Shown here piece after piece: positions 40,612-50,516 of a DNA stretch of 64,000 bases. The notes below the pieces were generated by a model, which did no database searches, was not told the DNA's origin, and was given only the letters and a program-made list of their open reading frames with translations. How positions within the stretch are numbered: position 1 is the first letter of the stretch; every line of letters begins with the position of its first letter. Source of the stretch: Legionellales bacterium (GTDB lineage: Bacteria; Pseudomonadota; Gammaproteobacteria; UBA1113); NCBI GenBank assembly GCA_002709565.1, contig PAPY01000008.1:1-64000 (forward strand), given 5' to 3'. Position numbers and translations under genes: made by a program.

Positions 40612-42128
40612 AACAATTTTTTGCAACCTCTTATGCGCTGTATCTTTTTACAGCGCTTATTAGTGTATTTTTTTCTCTGTATTTCATCTTGATTAACGAC
40701 ACGATCAATCGTGATGGTATCTTATACATAAGAACAGCCTATCATTTTGTCAATGATGGGCTAATTGCTGCTTATCATACGTATTCGTGGCCATTTTTTT
40801 CGATGTTAATTGGTATTGTTCACCAAATCACAGCTTTGCCTTTAGTTGCCTGCGCCTATACGGTCACAATTGCACTGCAAATAATGCTTGCCTATGGTTT
40901 TATTGCCTTGGTGCGTGAGCTGGGAGGGAATCGACAGCTGCAGTGGATTGCGGCTATTACCATTTTATTATTTCCACATTTGAATGACTATCGTGATTAT
41001 CTTATTCGTGACTTTGGTTACTGGGCTTTTTGCCTGTGGTCTCTTGTTGCATTAACTCGGTATATGCGAACCTTATCTTGGTGGACAGCACTAGGTTGGG
41101 GCTTTGGCATGCTAGTGGCCATCAGTTTTCGGGTGGAAGGTGCGCCATTGATGATACTGGTTCCTATAATCGTCTTATTACATCCTCGGCTTAATTTATG
41201 GCAGCGCATCAAGTATTTCCTCAAGGTTAATTGTGTCGGTATTGTTTTTACAGCGACGGTTATTGTTTTGATCGTTACCATACCGCGTAATCACTTACTA
41301 TTAATGGACCGCCTAATTACTATCAAAGATGTAGTGGGCATTGGTTGGAAGCCATTGGTTGAGCGAATTTATCAAGCAAGTAATGCTATTGGACCTTATG
41401 TTATGGGTGATAAGCCACTTGATAACACACCAACAATCATTGTAACGGGCATTTTTGGTTACTTTTTTGTGAAAGTTATAACTGGGCTTGGTGTCCTGGT
41501 GAGTATTATTTGTGGTTATGGCATGGTGCGACGTGTGCTACCAGCTGATAGGGTAGGTATATTGCCGCTTGCAAGTTATATCTTCATGAACAGTGTAATG
41601 ATGTTCTATTTTCTTTGGACGCATTTCTTTTTATCAGGTCGTTATCTGATGCCACTACAATTAGGATTGCTAGTGTGGTTCCCGTTTGCCATTCATCAAC
41701 TCTATGAGAATTGGCGCACTAGTGTGGCGAGCATTAGTGGCCGACGCTGGTTGTTTCCTTTGATTTGTCTGGCATTGTTGTGGGTCGCAAGTGCCAGCTT
41801 TATTCATCTTGGAGCCTCTAAAGCCCATATCGTTGAAGCAGGGCATTGGTTAGCAGACAATACCTCAGCCAAGAGTCGACTGTATACCAATAGTTCGCAA
41901 GTGATGTTTTACGCCAAAGGCCCGGGCGGTGACTGGGATGATGGGGTTGATATGCAATCCCAGCGATTGTCTGATAATACCTGGCAACAGTATGATTATT
42001 TGGCGATTCGTTTACGTCACCGTGATGATGGTAACACTATTAACAAGCTGGGTGTTGAGCCGATTAAAACTTTTGCTAATCGCAAAAATGACCGTGTTGT
42101 CATCGTAAAAGTGAAAGCCGATGAGTAA
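40593..42128 (+). CDS. Multi-span membrane protein, GT-C glycosyltransferase-like
   Basis: The 511-residue protein has ten or more hydrophobic segments, an early luminal loop with an acidic residue (NDTINRDGILYIRTAY), and the RDFGYWAF and FRVEGAPL motifs typical of the GT39/ArnT-type fold. A soluble tail of about 80 residues ends the protein. It could transfer a sugar from a polyprenyl carrier to a surface polymer. ATG 40575 is an alternative start. It overlaps both neighbours, so it belongs to the polysaccharide operon. Confidence 0.75.
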   Translation: MSVHRIKQFFATSYALYLFTALISVFFSLYFILINDTINRDGILYIRTAYHFVNDGLIAAYHTYSWPFFSMLIGIVHQITALPLVACAYTVTIALQIMLAYGFIALVRELGGNRQLQWIAAITILLFPHLNDYRDYLIRDFGYWAFCLWSLVALTRYMRTLSWWTALGWGFGMLVAISFRVEGAPLMILVPIIVLLHPRLNLWQRIKYFLKVNCVGIVFTATVIVLIVTIPRNHLLLMDRLITIKDVVGIGWKPLVERIYQASNAIGPYVMGDKPLDNTPTIIVTGIFGYFFVKVITGLGVLVSIICGYGMVRRVLPADRVGILPLASYIFMNSVMMFYFLWTHFFLSGRYLMPLQLGLLVWFPFAIHQLYENWRTSVASISGRRWLFPLICLALLWVASASFIHLGASKAHIVEAGHWLADNTSAKSRLYTNSSQVMFYAKGPGGDWDDGVDMQSQRLSDNTWQQYDYLAIRLRHRDDGNTINKLGVEPIKTFANRKNDRVVIVKVKADE

Positions 42129-43056
42129 GCCAGTAACTTTTCAGCGTGCTTTTTTAAAGCCTAAATACTGGGGTGTTTGGGCAGGACTATTATTTCTGCG
42201 GCTGTTAGTGTTTTTGCCTTATAAAACACAGTTAGCCATTGGGCGGCTGCTGGGACGCTTAACCATGCGCTTTTCTCCGTATCGTCGCCATATCGTTGAG
42301 GTGAATTTACGCTTATGTTTCCCTGAGCTATCGCCCAACGCGCGAAATAAATTAATGCAAAAGAATTTTTTAGACATTGGTATGGGCACGATGGAAATGG
42401 CCATGGCCTGGTGGATGTCCAAGCGCCGTATCCGAAAAATTAAAGTTGACTATGTTAATCAGGATATTATGGATGCCGCAATTGATAGCGGCAAAGGGGT
42501 GGTGTTCATCAGTGGTCACTTCACCTGCCTAGAATTAGCAGGGCGTTTGCATGGACGCGACTATAAGGTGAATGGCTTATACCGGCGCCATAAGAACCCT
42601 GTGTTTAATTATGTCATGGTGAAACGTCGTAGTCATTATGCCGAGTTGATTGAGCGCCGAGATTTTAGGGCATTTTTGCGCAGTCTTCGGCGTAATATTC
42701 CTGTGTGGTATGCGTCAGATCAAGATTATGGGGCTAAACATAGCGTGTTCGCGCCTTTTTTTGGGGTGCCAGCAGCGACGGTTACCGCGCTGTCAAAACT
42801 ACAACGGATCCACAAACCCATCGTGTTATTAGGGGGTTACTACCGCAAGCCAGATTATTCAGGTTATGATTTTGTTTTAACCCCTATGCCGGAGAGCTTC
42901 CCCAGTGGTGATGAAAAAGCTGATGCCATATTGATGAACCGGTTCTTAGAGGACAGTATTCGCCGCAGTCCCGAGCAATATCTCTGGCAGCATCGTCGTT
43001 TCAAGACCAGACCAAAAGGTGAGGCAAGGCCTTACAAGAAGAAGCGGGAGTTTTAG
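42121..43056 (+). CDS. Lipid A acyltransferase (LpxL/LpxM family)
   Basis: The 311-residue protein has one N-terminal membrane segment (WAGLLFLRLLVFLPY), and the catalytic HX4E motif appears in FISGHFTCLELAG near 140. Further family features are YRRHKNPVFNYVM and a later DQDYG. Family members add a secondary acyl chain to Kdo-lipid A. It overlaps the upstream membrane-protein gene by eight bases, so it is co-transcribed with the polysaccharide genes. Confidence 0.92.
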   Translation: MSKPVTFQRAFLKPKYWGVWAGLLFLRLLVFLPYKTQLAIGRLLGRLTMRFSPYRRHIVEVNLRLCFPELSPNARNKLMQKNFLDIGMGTMEMAMAWWMSKRRIRKIKVDYVNQDIMDAAIDSGKGVVFISGHFTCLELAGRLHGRDYKVNGLYRRHKNPVFNYVMVKRRSHYAELIERRDFRAFLRSLRRNIPVWYASDQDYGAKHSVFAPFFGVPAATVTALSKLQRIHKPIVLLGGYYRKPDYSGYDFVLTPMPESFPSGDEKADAILMNRFLEDSIRRSPEQYLWQHRRFKTRPKGEARPYKKKREF

Positions 43057-43086
43057 CCGACATTCCGCTTTTTCGTTAACTTTTTA

Positions 43087-43127
43087 CCCCTTTCTGCATC
43101 AAAAATAGCTCTGCTGCGAAAAGCCGG
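43087..43127 (+). repeat. 41-nt dispersed repeat, copy 2
   Basis: This copy differs from 5759-5799 at two of 41 positions and is in the same orientation. It lies in the gap between the convergent lpxL-like and thioesterase genes. Confidence 0.8.
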
Positions 43128-43146
43128 TTTTAGGTTAGAGATTCGA

Positions 43147-43644
43147 CTATTGTTTCCCGGATTCTTTGCGTCGCAAATGTTCTTGATTAAATGCCAAACG
43201 CATTTTGCGGCGCATTTCGGCTTCTTCAAAACGGCGTTTATCGATGTCGGATTCTAAAATGAGCGGGGGAACTTTTGTTGGTTTACCATTATCGTCTACT
43301 GCCACCATGGTGAAGTAACTGGTATTGGTGTGACGCTGCTCGCCGGTTTTGACATTTTCGGCGACGACTTTGATGCCAATTTCCATTGATGAGTTGCCAA
43401 CGTAATTAACCGTGGCTAGGCAGGTTACCAAGTCACCGACATGAATGGGTTCCTTAAAAAACACTCTGTCAACCGATAAGGTCACAATACCTAAGCCACA
43501 ATAACGACTTGCGCAGGCATAAGCGACTTTATCGAGGAAACTTAACAGAAATCCGCCGTGTACATTGCCACTAAAATTCGTCATGTTCGGCGTCATGATT
43601 TCTGCCATGGTGATGGTTTTGTTTTGCTGGTTTTTGCTTTGCAT
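43147..43644 (-). CDS. Acyl-CoA thioesterase, hot-dog fold (YciA-like)
   Basis: The 165-residue protein has the acyl-CoA hydrolase signatures MTPNMTNFSGNVHGGFLLSF with the active-site aspartate-type region LDKVAYACASRY, then SVDRVFFKEPIHVGDLV. It hydrolyses acyl-CoA thioesters; chain preference is not readable. The C-terminal 30 residues are charged and helical. AAGGA precedes ATG 43644 by six bases. It lies downstream of ETF-QO on the same strand, fitting a role in acyl-CoA metabolism. Confidence 0.9.
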   Translation of the reverse strand: MQSKNQQNKTITMAEIMTPNMTNFSGNVHGGFLLSFLDKVAYACASRYCGLGIVTLSVDRVFFKEPIHVGDLVTCLATVNYVGNSSMEIGIKVVAENVKTGEQRHTNTSYFTMVAVDDNGKPTKVPPLILESDIDKRRFEEAEMRRKMRLAFNQEHLRRKESGKQ

Positions 43645-43665
43645 AGGAATTCCTTGTTTCTTATG

Positions 43666-43706
43666 ATTATAGTCAATCTGATGCTATACGTCAGATTGAC
43701 TATAAT
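43666..43706. terminator. Perfect 16-bp hairpin overlapping the ETF-QO stop codon
   Basis: ATTATAGTCAATCTGA (43666-43681) and TCAGATTGACTATAAT (43691-43706) pair perfectly around nine bases. The stop codon of ETF-QO lies in the stem. No U-run follows, so it may limit read-through to the thioesterase gene or protect the 3' end. Confidence 0.6.
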
Positions 43707-45328
43707 TCTTCGTAATTCGGCCCGCCACCGCCTTCGGGTGGTACCCAGTTGATGTTTTGCGTCGGATCTTTAATGTCACAGGTTTTACAGTGGATGCAGT
43801 TTTGGGCATTGATTTGTAGGTAAGGTTGTTGCTTGTCATCCAGTTGGATTTCATAGACGGCAGCAGGGCAGTAATAACTCTCGGGGCTAGCAAACACTTC
43901 GTAGTTGATATCAATGGCTCGCTTGGGATCACCAAGCTGAAGATGACAGGGCTGGTTTTCTTCATGAAAGGTATTGGTCAAATACACCGACGATAATCTA
44001 TCGAAGGTTAACACGCCATCGGGTTTTGGGTAATCGATCTTTTGGCAGTCCTTAGCAGGCTTTAGGCTTTTATTGTCAGGGTGATTTTTAAACGTCCATG
44101 GTGCACGCCCTCGAAAAATATAAGTATCAATGGCTGAATAAATTAAGCCTAACCACAATCCCCAACGAAATGCGGGGCGAACATTACGGACTCGTTTTAA
44201 TTCGGGCCAAACCCAGGATTTTTTTAGTGCAGCTTTGTAGAGTAGAGGAGTGGTTAGCTCGTTTTTTTTGATAGCGCTAAAAACAGTCTCAGCTGCAACC
44301 ATGCCTGATTTCATGGCCGTGTGATTGCCTTTGATTTTGGGGACATTCAAAAAGCCCGCACTGCAACCGATCAATAATCCTCCCGGGAAACTTAACTCAG
44401 GAATAGACTGAAATCCACCTTCGTTTAACGCCCTTGCGCCATAGGCGATGCGTTTTGCGCCTTCAAATAATGGCTTAATATGTGGGTGGGTCTTAAAGCG
44501 TTGCATTTCTTGAAAGGGGCTCAAATAAGGGTTTTGATAATCCAGGCCCACGACAAAGCCCACAGCGACCTTGTTGTCATTCATCTGATAAATAAAACTG
44601 CCGCCATAGGTATGATTATCCAGAGGCCAGCCGATGGTATGGATGACTTTACCGGGTTGGTAATGTTCGTTATTTACTTCCCACACTTCTTTGATACCAA
44701 GCCCATAGGTTTGTGGTTCGGCATTGCGGGCTAGGTTAAATTTCTCAACTAATATCTTTGTGAGTGATCCCCGACAGCCTTCAGCGAACAGGGTTTGCTT
44801 GGCATGGAGTTCGATCCCTGGTTGATAGCGTTCAGTGTGTTGGCCATGTTTATCAATTCCCATATCACCAGTGGCAACTCCGATAACACCGCCATTATCA
44901 TCATACAGCACCTCAGTAGCCGCAAATCCTGGGAAAATTTCAACGCCTAGCTGTTGTGCTTGCTCACTCAACCAGCGACACAGTTTAGCGAGGCTGATGA
45001 TGAAGTTGCCTTGGTTGCACATAGGTTTAGGGGTAGGGAGGCGGGTTGCCTTATTGGCGGACAATAGTAAAAATTCATCACTCGTGACAGGTGTATCCAA
45101 CGGGGCGTCCAAATCTTGCCAATTAGGAAACAATTCAGCCAATGCCCGAGGTTCTAGCACCGCACCTGATAAAATATGACCGCCCACATTAGCGGCTTTG
45201 TCCAGTACACAAACAGATAATTCAGAGTTAGCAGCATTGGCTAACTGTTTCAGACGAATTGCAGCACTTAAGCCCGCTGGCCCTGCGCCAACAATGACCA
45301 CGTCAAATGGGATGGATTCTCGTTGCAC
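43700..45328 (-). CDS. Electron-transfer flavoprotein-ubiquinone oxidoreductase
   Basis: The 542-residue membrane-associated flavoprotein passes electrons from ETF to ubiquinone. It has an N-terminal FAD-binding fold (DVVIVGAGPAGLSAAIRL), the family insert GCSAGFLNVPKIKG near 350, and a C-terminal 4Fe-4S site (CIHCKTCDIKDP near 512, ending NWVPPEGGGGPNYEEL) whose fourth cysteine lies upstream in YYCPAAVYE. GTG 45328 has GAGGAG seven bases upstream. It diverges from etfBA, its electron donor. Confidence 0.97.
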   Translation of the reverse strand: MQRESIPFDVVIVGAGPAGLSAAIRLKQLANAANSELSVCVLDKAANVGGHILSGAVLEPRALAELFPNWQDLDAPLDTPVTSDEFLLLSANKATRLPTPKPMCNQGNFIISLAKLCRWLSEQAQQLGVEIFPGFAATEVLYDDNGGVIGVATGDMGIDKHGQHTERYQPGIELHAKQTLFAEGCRGSLTKILVEKFNLARNAEPQTYGLGIKEVWEVNNEHYQPGKVIHTIGWPLDNHTYGGSFIYQMNDNKVAVGFVVGLDYQNPYLSPFQEMQRFKTHPHIKPLFEGAKRIAYGARALNEGGFQSIPELSFPGGLLIGCSAGFLNVPKIKGNHTAMKSGMVAAETVFSAIKKNELTTPLLYKAALKKSWVWPELKRVRNVRPAFRWGLWLGLIYSAIDTYIFRGRAPWTFKNHPDNKSLKPAKDCQKIDYPKPDGVLTFDRLSSVYLTNTFHEENQPCHLQLGDPKRAIDINYEVFASPESYYCPAAVYEIQLDDKQQPYLQINAQNCIHCKTCDIKDPTQNINWVPPEGGGGPNYEEL

Positions 45329-45351
45329 GATATACTCCTCAATAGAGGTTT

Positions 45352-45385
45352 CATCTTGACCTCGAATCCATTTAAGGTCAAGATG
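45352..45385. promoter_or_regulatory. 11-12-11 inverted repeat in divergent ETF promoter region
   Basis: CATCTTGACCT (45352-45362) and AGGTCAAGATG (45375-45385) are perfect inverted arms 12 bases apart, in the 80-base gap between the ETF-QO and etfB genes. The centre-to-centre spacing of 23 bases is near two helical turns, suitable for a dimeric regulator of both transcripts. Confidence 0.55.
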
Positions 45386-45408
45386 GCCTGCCTAGTAAGA
45401 GGAGTGTT

Positions 45409-46161
45409 ATGAAAGCATTAGTGGCAATCAAACGAGTGATCGACCCCTACGTTAAGATCCGCGTCAAGGCGGATGGTTCAGGTGTTGAGACGACTAATGT
45501 CAAAATGGCCATCAATCCTTTTTGTGAAATTGCTATCGAAGAAGCTATGCGCTTGAAAGAGGCTGGTATTGTCACGGAAGTGGTACTAGTTTCCCTGGGG
45601 GATGCTATCGTGCAAGAGACTTTGCGAGCTGGTCTTGCCTTGGGTGCTGACAGAGCGGTCCATATTGAGACAGACGTTTCTCCAGAACCACTGACGGTTG
45701 CCAAAACATTAGCTGAGCTCTGCCAGCGTGAAGCGCCTGGCGTGGTGATCTTAGGCAAACAATCCATTGATGGGGACAATAACCAAACGGGTCAAATGTT
45801 GTCAGCATTGCTGAGTTGGCCCCAGGCTACTTTTGCTTCTACAATTACGATCTCCGAACAAACCGCGACTGTAACCCGTGAAATCGATGGTGGTCTTGAA
45901 ACTTTGAGTGTGGATTTGCCTGCAGTCATCACCACGGATCTGCGTTTGAATCAACCCCGTTATGCTTCACTGCCGAATATCATGAAGGCCAAGAGCAAAC
46001 CTTTACAAACCCTAACCCTCAGCGAACTCGGTATTGATGCCAAGCAGCACACGATGGTGGAAGTTATCGAGCCACCACCGACACGACAGGCAGGAGTCAT
46101 GGTTGAGTCTGTCAGTGAACTGGTGGACAAGCTACGCAATGAAGCGCAGGTGTTATCATGA
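45409..46161 (+). CDS. etfB: Electron transfer flavoprotein beta subunit
   Basis: The 250-residue subunit starts MKALVAIKRVIDPYVKIRVK and shows the family regions INPFCEIAIEEAMRLKE, GLALGADRAVHIE and LGKQSIDGDNNQTGQMLSALL. It binds AMP and pairs with EtfA to accept electrons from acyl-CoA dehydrogenases. GAGGAG precedes the ATG. Its end overlaps the etfA start by four bases. Confidence 0.97.
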   Translation: MKALVAIKRVIDPYVKIRVKADGSGVETTNVKMAINPFCEIAIEEAMRLKEAGIVTEVVLVSLGDAIVQETLRAGLALGADRAVHIETDVSPEPLTVAKTLAELCQREAPGVVILGKQSIDGDNNQTGQMLSALLSWPQATFASTITISEQTATVTREIDGGLETLSVDLPAVITTDLRLNQPRYASLPNIMKAKSKPLQTLTLSELGIDAKQHTMVEVIEPPPTRQAGVMVESVSELVDKLRNEAQVLS

Positions 46162-47093
46162 AAGTGCTCATTATCGCGGAACATGACCATCAACAGCTGG
46201 CTGAAAGCACAGCCCATGTGGTGACGGCCGCCAAGCAACTATCTGACGATGTCACCGTATTGGTTGCTGGCTCACAGTGCCAAGGAGTTGCGGAACAGGC
46301 TGCAGCTAGCGTTGGCGTTAAGCAGGTACTCGTAGCAGATAATTCCGCCTATGCACATCAACTGGCTGAGAATACGGCTGAGCTAATATACAGTATTGCT
46401 GAGTCTTATGACTACCTATTAGCGCCGGCCAGTACTTTCGGCAAAAACCTGATGCCCCGGGTGGCAGCGTTATTGGATGTGGGGCAATTATCCGATGTGA
46501 TTGCGATCCTTGATAAGGACCGTTTTAAACGCCCCATCTATGCTGGCAATGCTATTGCCACCGTGAAATCACTCGACAGCAAAAAAGTGATAACAATCCG
46601 CCCTACGGCATTTGCCGCCGAAAAACAACAGCAAACGCCTGTGGCCATTGAACCAGTGATGGCAGTTTATGAAGCCCCAGCAACCCGCTTCGTCGAACAC
46701 AGTATGACAGCGTCCGAACGCCCCGAGCTTACCAGTGCCAACGTGGTCGTCTCTGGCGGTCGCGGTGTGGGCAGTGCGGAGAACTTTGTTTTAATCGAAA
46801 AACTCGCGGATTGTTTAGGTGCTGCGGTAGGGGCTACCCGTGCAGTGGTGGATGCGGGTTTTGTGCCAAATGATTATCAAGTTGGCCAAACAGGCAAGAT
46901 TGTCGCACCAGAGTTATACATTGCGGTCGGTATCTCTGGCGCCATTCAGCACATCGCCGGCATGAAAGACAGCAAAGTTATCGTTGCCATCAATAAAGAT
47001 CCGGATGCGCCGATATTTAGTGTGGCAGATTATGGTTTAGTCGGGGATTTGTTTGATATCGTACCAGAATTACAAAATGCATTAACAAAATAG
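46158..47093 (+). CDS. etfA: Electron transfer flavoprotein alpha subunit
   Basis: The 311-residue subunit carries the FAD. The C-terminal signature is visible as [14 protein letters not shown] (about 195), [23 protein letters not shown], and [19 protein letters not shown] near 255. Length is typical. It is followed nine bases later by the alanine dehydrogenase gene, so these probably form one transcript. Confidence 0.97.
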   Translation: MKVLIIAEHDHQQLAESTAHVVTAAKQLSDDVTVLVAGSQCQGVAEQAAASVGVKQVLVADNSAYAHQLAENTAELIYSIAESYDYLLAPASTFGKNLMPRVAALLDVGQLSDVIAILDKDRFKRPIYAGNAIATVKSLDSKKVITIRPTAFAAEKQQQTPVAIEPVMAVYEAPATRFVEHSMTASERPELTSANVVVSGGRGVGSAENFVLIEKLADCLGAAVGATRAVVDAGFVPNDYQVGQTGKIVAPELYIAVGISGAIQHIAGMKDSKVIVAINKDPDAPIFSVADYGLVGDLFDIVPELQNALTK

Positions 47094-47102
47094 GAGTTAT
47101 CC

Positions 47103-48227
47103 ATGTTAGTAGGTTTACCCAAAGAAATTAAAAATCAAGAATATCGAGTTGGCATGGTGCCTGCAATTGTTAGAGAGCTTGTCAAAGATGGTCATGAAGT
47201 GTTGGTTGAAACCAACGCCGGTAGTGGTATTGGTATTAGTGATGAAGACTATGAAAATGCAGGTGCATTGGTGGTTGATACCGCAGAAGAAGTTTTTGCG
47301 CGCAGTGATATGATCGTCAAGGTCAAAGAGCCCCAGCCCAACGAGTGCAAAATGCTGCGAGAAGGGCAGGTGTTATTTACCTATTTACATTTAGCCCCTG
47401 ATCCTGAACAAGCTAAATTATTACTCGCATCGGGTTGTACAGCCATTGCCTACGAAACAGTAACGGATAGACACGGGACGTTGCCTCTGTTATCACCAAT
47501 GAGTGAAGTGGCAGGACGCTTATCCATTCAAGCGGGCGCCCACTGTCTCGAAAAGCCCCAAGGTGGTAGTGGGGTATTGTTAGGCGGTGTGCCTGGCGTG
47601 TCACCGTCTAATGTTGTCGTTATTGGCGGTGGTGTTGTCGGCACCAATGCTATTCGAATGGCAATGGGTAAAGAAGCCCATGTGACCGTATTGGATAAAT
47701 CACTGTATCGCCTGAAAGAATTAGATTTTCAATTTGGCTCTAAGCTCAATACTATTTTCGCGACAGAAGAGACTATCGAAGAATATGTACATGATGCTGA
47801 TTTGGTGGTTGGTGCAGTGCTGGTTCCTGGTGCTGCTGCGCCAAAATTAGTGAACCGCAATATGCTCAAGCAAATGCGTCCAGGCTCAGTCGTGGTTGAT
47901 GTCGCTATCGACCAAGGTGGCTGTTTTGATACAAGTCGACCGACAACTCATACGGAGCCGACGTTTATTGAAGAGAACATTGTACATTACTGTGTTGCCA
48001 ACATGCCGGGTGCAGTGCCGCGTACAGCAACGTTTGCCTTGAATAATGCTACGTATCCATTCATCCTAGCGCTGGCGAACCATGGTTACCAGGCAGCATT
48101 ATTGGCCGATCACCATTTAATGAATGGCTTGAATGTGCATCAAGGGTATTTGACCTATGATGCGGTGGCAAGGGACTTAGGTCTTCCATACAAAGATGCC
48201 AAAGAAATGCTAACGACGGTGGTGTGA
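47103..48227 (+). CDS. ald: Alanine dehydrogenase
   Basis: The 374-residue enzyme interconverts L-alanine and pyruvate plus ammonium with NAD. It begins [18 protein letters not shown], has the substrate-site lysine and histidine regions ([19 protein letters not shown]) and the NAD fold [19 protein letters not shown] near 170. Length matches the family (about 371). AGGAG lies before the start. Grouping with etfBA suggests alanine as an energy source. Confidence 0.96.
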   Translation: MLVGLPKEIKNQEYRVGMVPAIVRELVKDGHEVLVETNAGSGIGISDEDYENAGALVVDTAEEVFARSDMIVKVKEPQPNECKMLREGQVLFTYLHLAPDPEQAKLLLASGCTAIAYETVTDRHGTLPLLSPMSEVAGRLSIQAGAHCLEKPQGGSGVLLGGVPGVSPSNVVVIGGGVVGTNAIRMAMGKEAHVTVLDKSLYRLKELDFQFGSKLNTIFATEETIEEYVHDADLVVGAVLVPGAAAPKLVNRNMLKQMRPGSVVVDVAIDQGGCFDTSRPTTHTEPTFIEENIVHYCVANMPGAVPRTATFALNNATYPFILALANHGYQAALLADHHLMNGLNVHQGYLTYDAVARDLGLPYKDAKEMLTTVV

Positions 48228-49198
48228 TGCGCTGGCTGAGCGGTTTTATTTGTTGTTGCTTAGCCTGGTCTTGCGTTGCTGGTCCAGTTGCGCTTTATGG
48301 TCATCGTGGTGCGGCAGGCTTAGCGCCTGAGAACACCCTTCCTGCTTATGACACTGCGTTGCGCTTAGGGGTAGATGTGGTGGATATGGATGTGGGTATG
48401 ACCAAAGATGGGGTTGTGGTGGTGAGTCATGATTTAGCCTTGAATCCAGCCTTTACTACTGATCCTGAGGGTATGCCGGTACCAGCGGATAAACTCTATA
48501 TCAAGGATTTAACCTTTGCTGAGTTGCAACGTTATGATGTGGGTACGCTAAACAAAAGCACGGAATATGCGAAGCAATTTCCCAATCAAATTGCTATTCC
48601 CAATACTCATATTCCTCGTCTTGAAGCTGTTATCGACTATGTTAACAAACGCAGCAATGGTAAGGTGCGTTTTCAGATCGAGCTTAAAACAGATCCGAGT
48701 CAACCGGATGCGACGGTTAGCCCAGAACAATTAGCTAAAGCAGTCGTCGATGTGGTGCAACAGACTGGGGTTGCAGATAAGGTTGAAATTCATTCTTTTG
48801 ATTGGCGCGGTTTGCAGGCCATTAAACAATTAGATCCCAGTATTAAATTGTCCTATTTAACAGACTTCACTTGGTACAATGGGATCTTGGCGCAGGATCC
48901 AAAGCAAGCGGCTCTTTGGTATGCAGGACATAAGGTTGATACTGATCCAAAAACCACGCTCAAGCTTATTAAACAATTAGGCGGCAACGTTTGGTGTGCT
49001 AACTATGAAGACATTACCCCTGCGCTGGTTAAACAAGCCCATGACTTAGGTCTTGAAGTGGTGGTGTGGAGTGTGGATGCTGTGCCCGATATGGTACGGA
49101 TGAGTGATGCTAAGGTGGATGGTATTATCACGAATCGGCCTGATGTGTTACGGGGCGTGATGGCAGTTAGAAAGGAGCCGCTGTCCAAAGCCTATTGA
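48227..49198 (+). CDS. Secreted glycerophosphodiester phosphodiesterase
   Basis: The 323-residue protein has a short signal peptide (WLSGFICCCLAWSCVAG) and a GlpQ-type TIM barrel: YGHRGAAGLAPENTLPAY, DVVDMDVGMTKDGVVVVSHD and IELKTDPS. The catalytic histidines and acidic ligands are present. It would release glycerol 3-phosphate from deacylated phospholipids in the periplasm. The ATG overlaps the ald stop codon. The 3' end overlaps the convergent symporter gene by seven bases. Confidence 0.93.
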   Translation: MRWLSGFICCCLAWSCVAGPVALYGHRGAAGLAPENTLPAYDTALRLGVDVVDMDVGMTKDGVVVVSHDLALNPAFTTDPEGMPVPADKLYIKDLTFAELQRYDVGTLNKSTEYAKQFPNQIAIPNTHIPRLEAVIDYVNKRSNGKVRFQIELKTDPSQPDATVSPEQLAKAVVDVVQQTGVADKVEIHSFDWRGLQAIKQLDPSIKLSYLTDFTWYNGILAQDPKQAALWYAGHKVDTDPKTTLKLIKQLGGNVWCANYEDITPALVKQAHDLGLEVVVWSVDAVPDMVRMSDAKVDGIITNRPDVLRGVMAVRKEPLSKAY

Positions 49199-50448
49199 AG
49201 CTTTTTATTAAACGTCTCAACATCTAACGCATTTTCACTTTTGCCAATAATGGTTGAAATGGCAGCATCGCCGGTGATGTTGACAGCGGTGCGGACCATA
49301 TCGAGTATTCTATCGACACCAATGATTAAACCAATGCCTTCGGCCGGTAAACCCACCTGACGTAATACCATGATCAAGGTAATTAATCCCACACTCGGGA
49401 CACCAGCAGTACCAATAGAGGCAACTGTGGCAGTAAGCACCACCATCAAGTAGCCGCCGATACCAATATGCAGATTATAGGCATGAGCGATAAACACAGT
49501 AGCCACACCTTGCATAATGGCAGTACCGTCCATGTTGATGGTTGCTCCTAAGGGCACGATAAACGATGCGACAGAATTTTTAACCCCCAGTTTACGTTCT
49601 ACGGTTTCGAGGGTGACGGGGATGGAGACATTAGAGCTTGAGGTACTGAAGGCAAACATCATTGCAGAACCCATCTTGCGAAAGAATCGTAGTGGGTTAA
49701 GGCCTGTGAAGATTTTTAGTAAAATACTATTGGTTAATATTACGTGAATAACCAGTACTACCAATACGGTCATAAAGTACCCGAGTAAATCATCAATAAC
49801 GCCAAAACCCATTTTGGCAAATAGCCGACCAATCAAACAAAATACCCCATAGGGAGCGGCTTTGATTATCAGCATTACTAATTCCATGACAACTTCATTA
49901 GCATCCGCAAAAAAGTCCCGCAGCCGCCGGCCGGGCTCTTTGGCAAACGAAATTGACGTGCCCAGTAGCAGGGCAAAGACAATAATTTGTATCATATTCC
50001 CCTCCGACATCGCCGCAATTGGATTGCTGGGGAAGAAATCAAGCACAACTTCTTTAAATGAGGGGGCCGCTTCCGTCACTGCTGCTTGCTCAGCGGCTAA
50101 ATTCATTCCATGACCAATATTGAGAAAACTGGCAATGGCCAAACCGAGGCTAATGGCAATGGCTGTGGTAAGAATGTACAGCAAGATGGCTTTCGCGCCG
50201 ACACGCCCTAGGGCCTTTGGGTTGGCAAGACTGGTTACCCCAGTGACGAGAGAGACGAAGACCACCGGGACGACACACATTTTCATCACATCAATGAAGA
50301 TCAGCCCGCCAATATCCAGTAAACCATCGGTGACATAGGTAGTGATAAAGGCAGAATCTGGCGCAAAATTGATCGCGGTGCCGATAATGGCGCCGAGGAG
50401 CATGGCAATTAAAATTTGCGCGGTGAGGCTGAGTTTTTTGTCGGGCAT
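49192..50448 (-). CDS. Dicarboxylate/amino acid:cation symporter (DAACS family)
   Basis: The 418-residue transporter has eight membrane segments and two re-entrant loops. Signatures are the serine-rich FAFSTSSSNVSIPVTLE near 265, the NMDGTAIMQGVATVFIA motif near 310 and the substrate-site region IIGVDRILDMVRTAVNITGD near 375. It takes up glutamate, aspartate or C4-dicarboxylates with protons or sodium. The exact substrate is not readable. Confidence 0.95.
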   Translation of the reverse strand: MPDKKLSLTAQILIAMLLGAIIGTAINFAPDSAFITTYVTDGLLDIGGLIFIDVMKMCVVPVVFVSLVTGVTSLANPKALGRVGAKAILLYILTTAIAISLGLAIASFLNIGHGMNLAAEQAAVTEAAPSFKEVVLDFFPSNPIAAMSEGNMIQIIVFALLLGTSISFAKEPGRRLRDFFADANEVVMELVMLIIKAAPYGVFCLIGRLFAKMGFGVIDDLLGYFMTVLVVLVIHVILTNSILLKIFTGLNPLRFFRKMGSAMMFAFSTSSSNVSIPVTLETVERKLGVKNSVASFIVPLGATINMDGTAIMQGVATVFIAHAYNLHIGIGGYLMVVLTATVASIGTAGVPSVGLITLIMVLRQVGLPAEGIGLIIGVDRILDMVRTAVNITGDAAISTIIGKSENALDVETFNKKLQ

Positions 50449-50516
50449 AGCAACGTCCTTTTAGCGAGCATGATTACTCATCTTAAAGGACAGTGTGATT
50501 GAAATCCAGCAATTCC

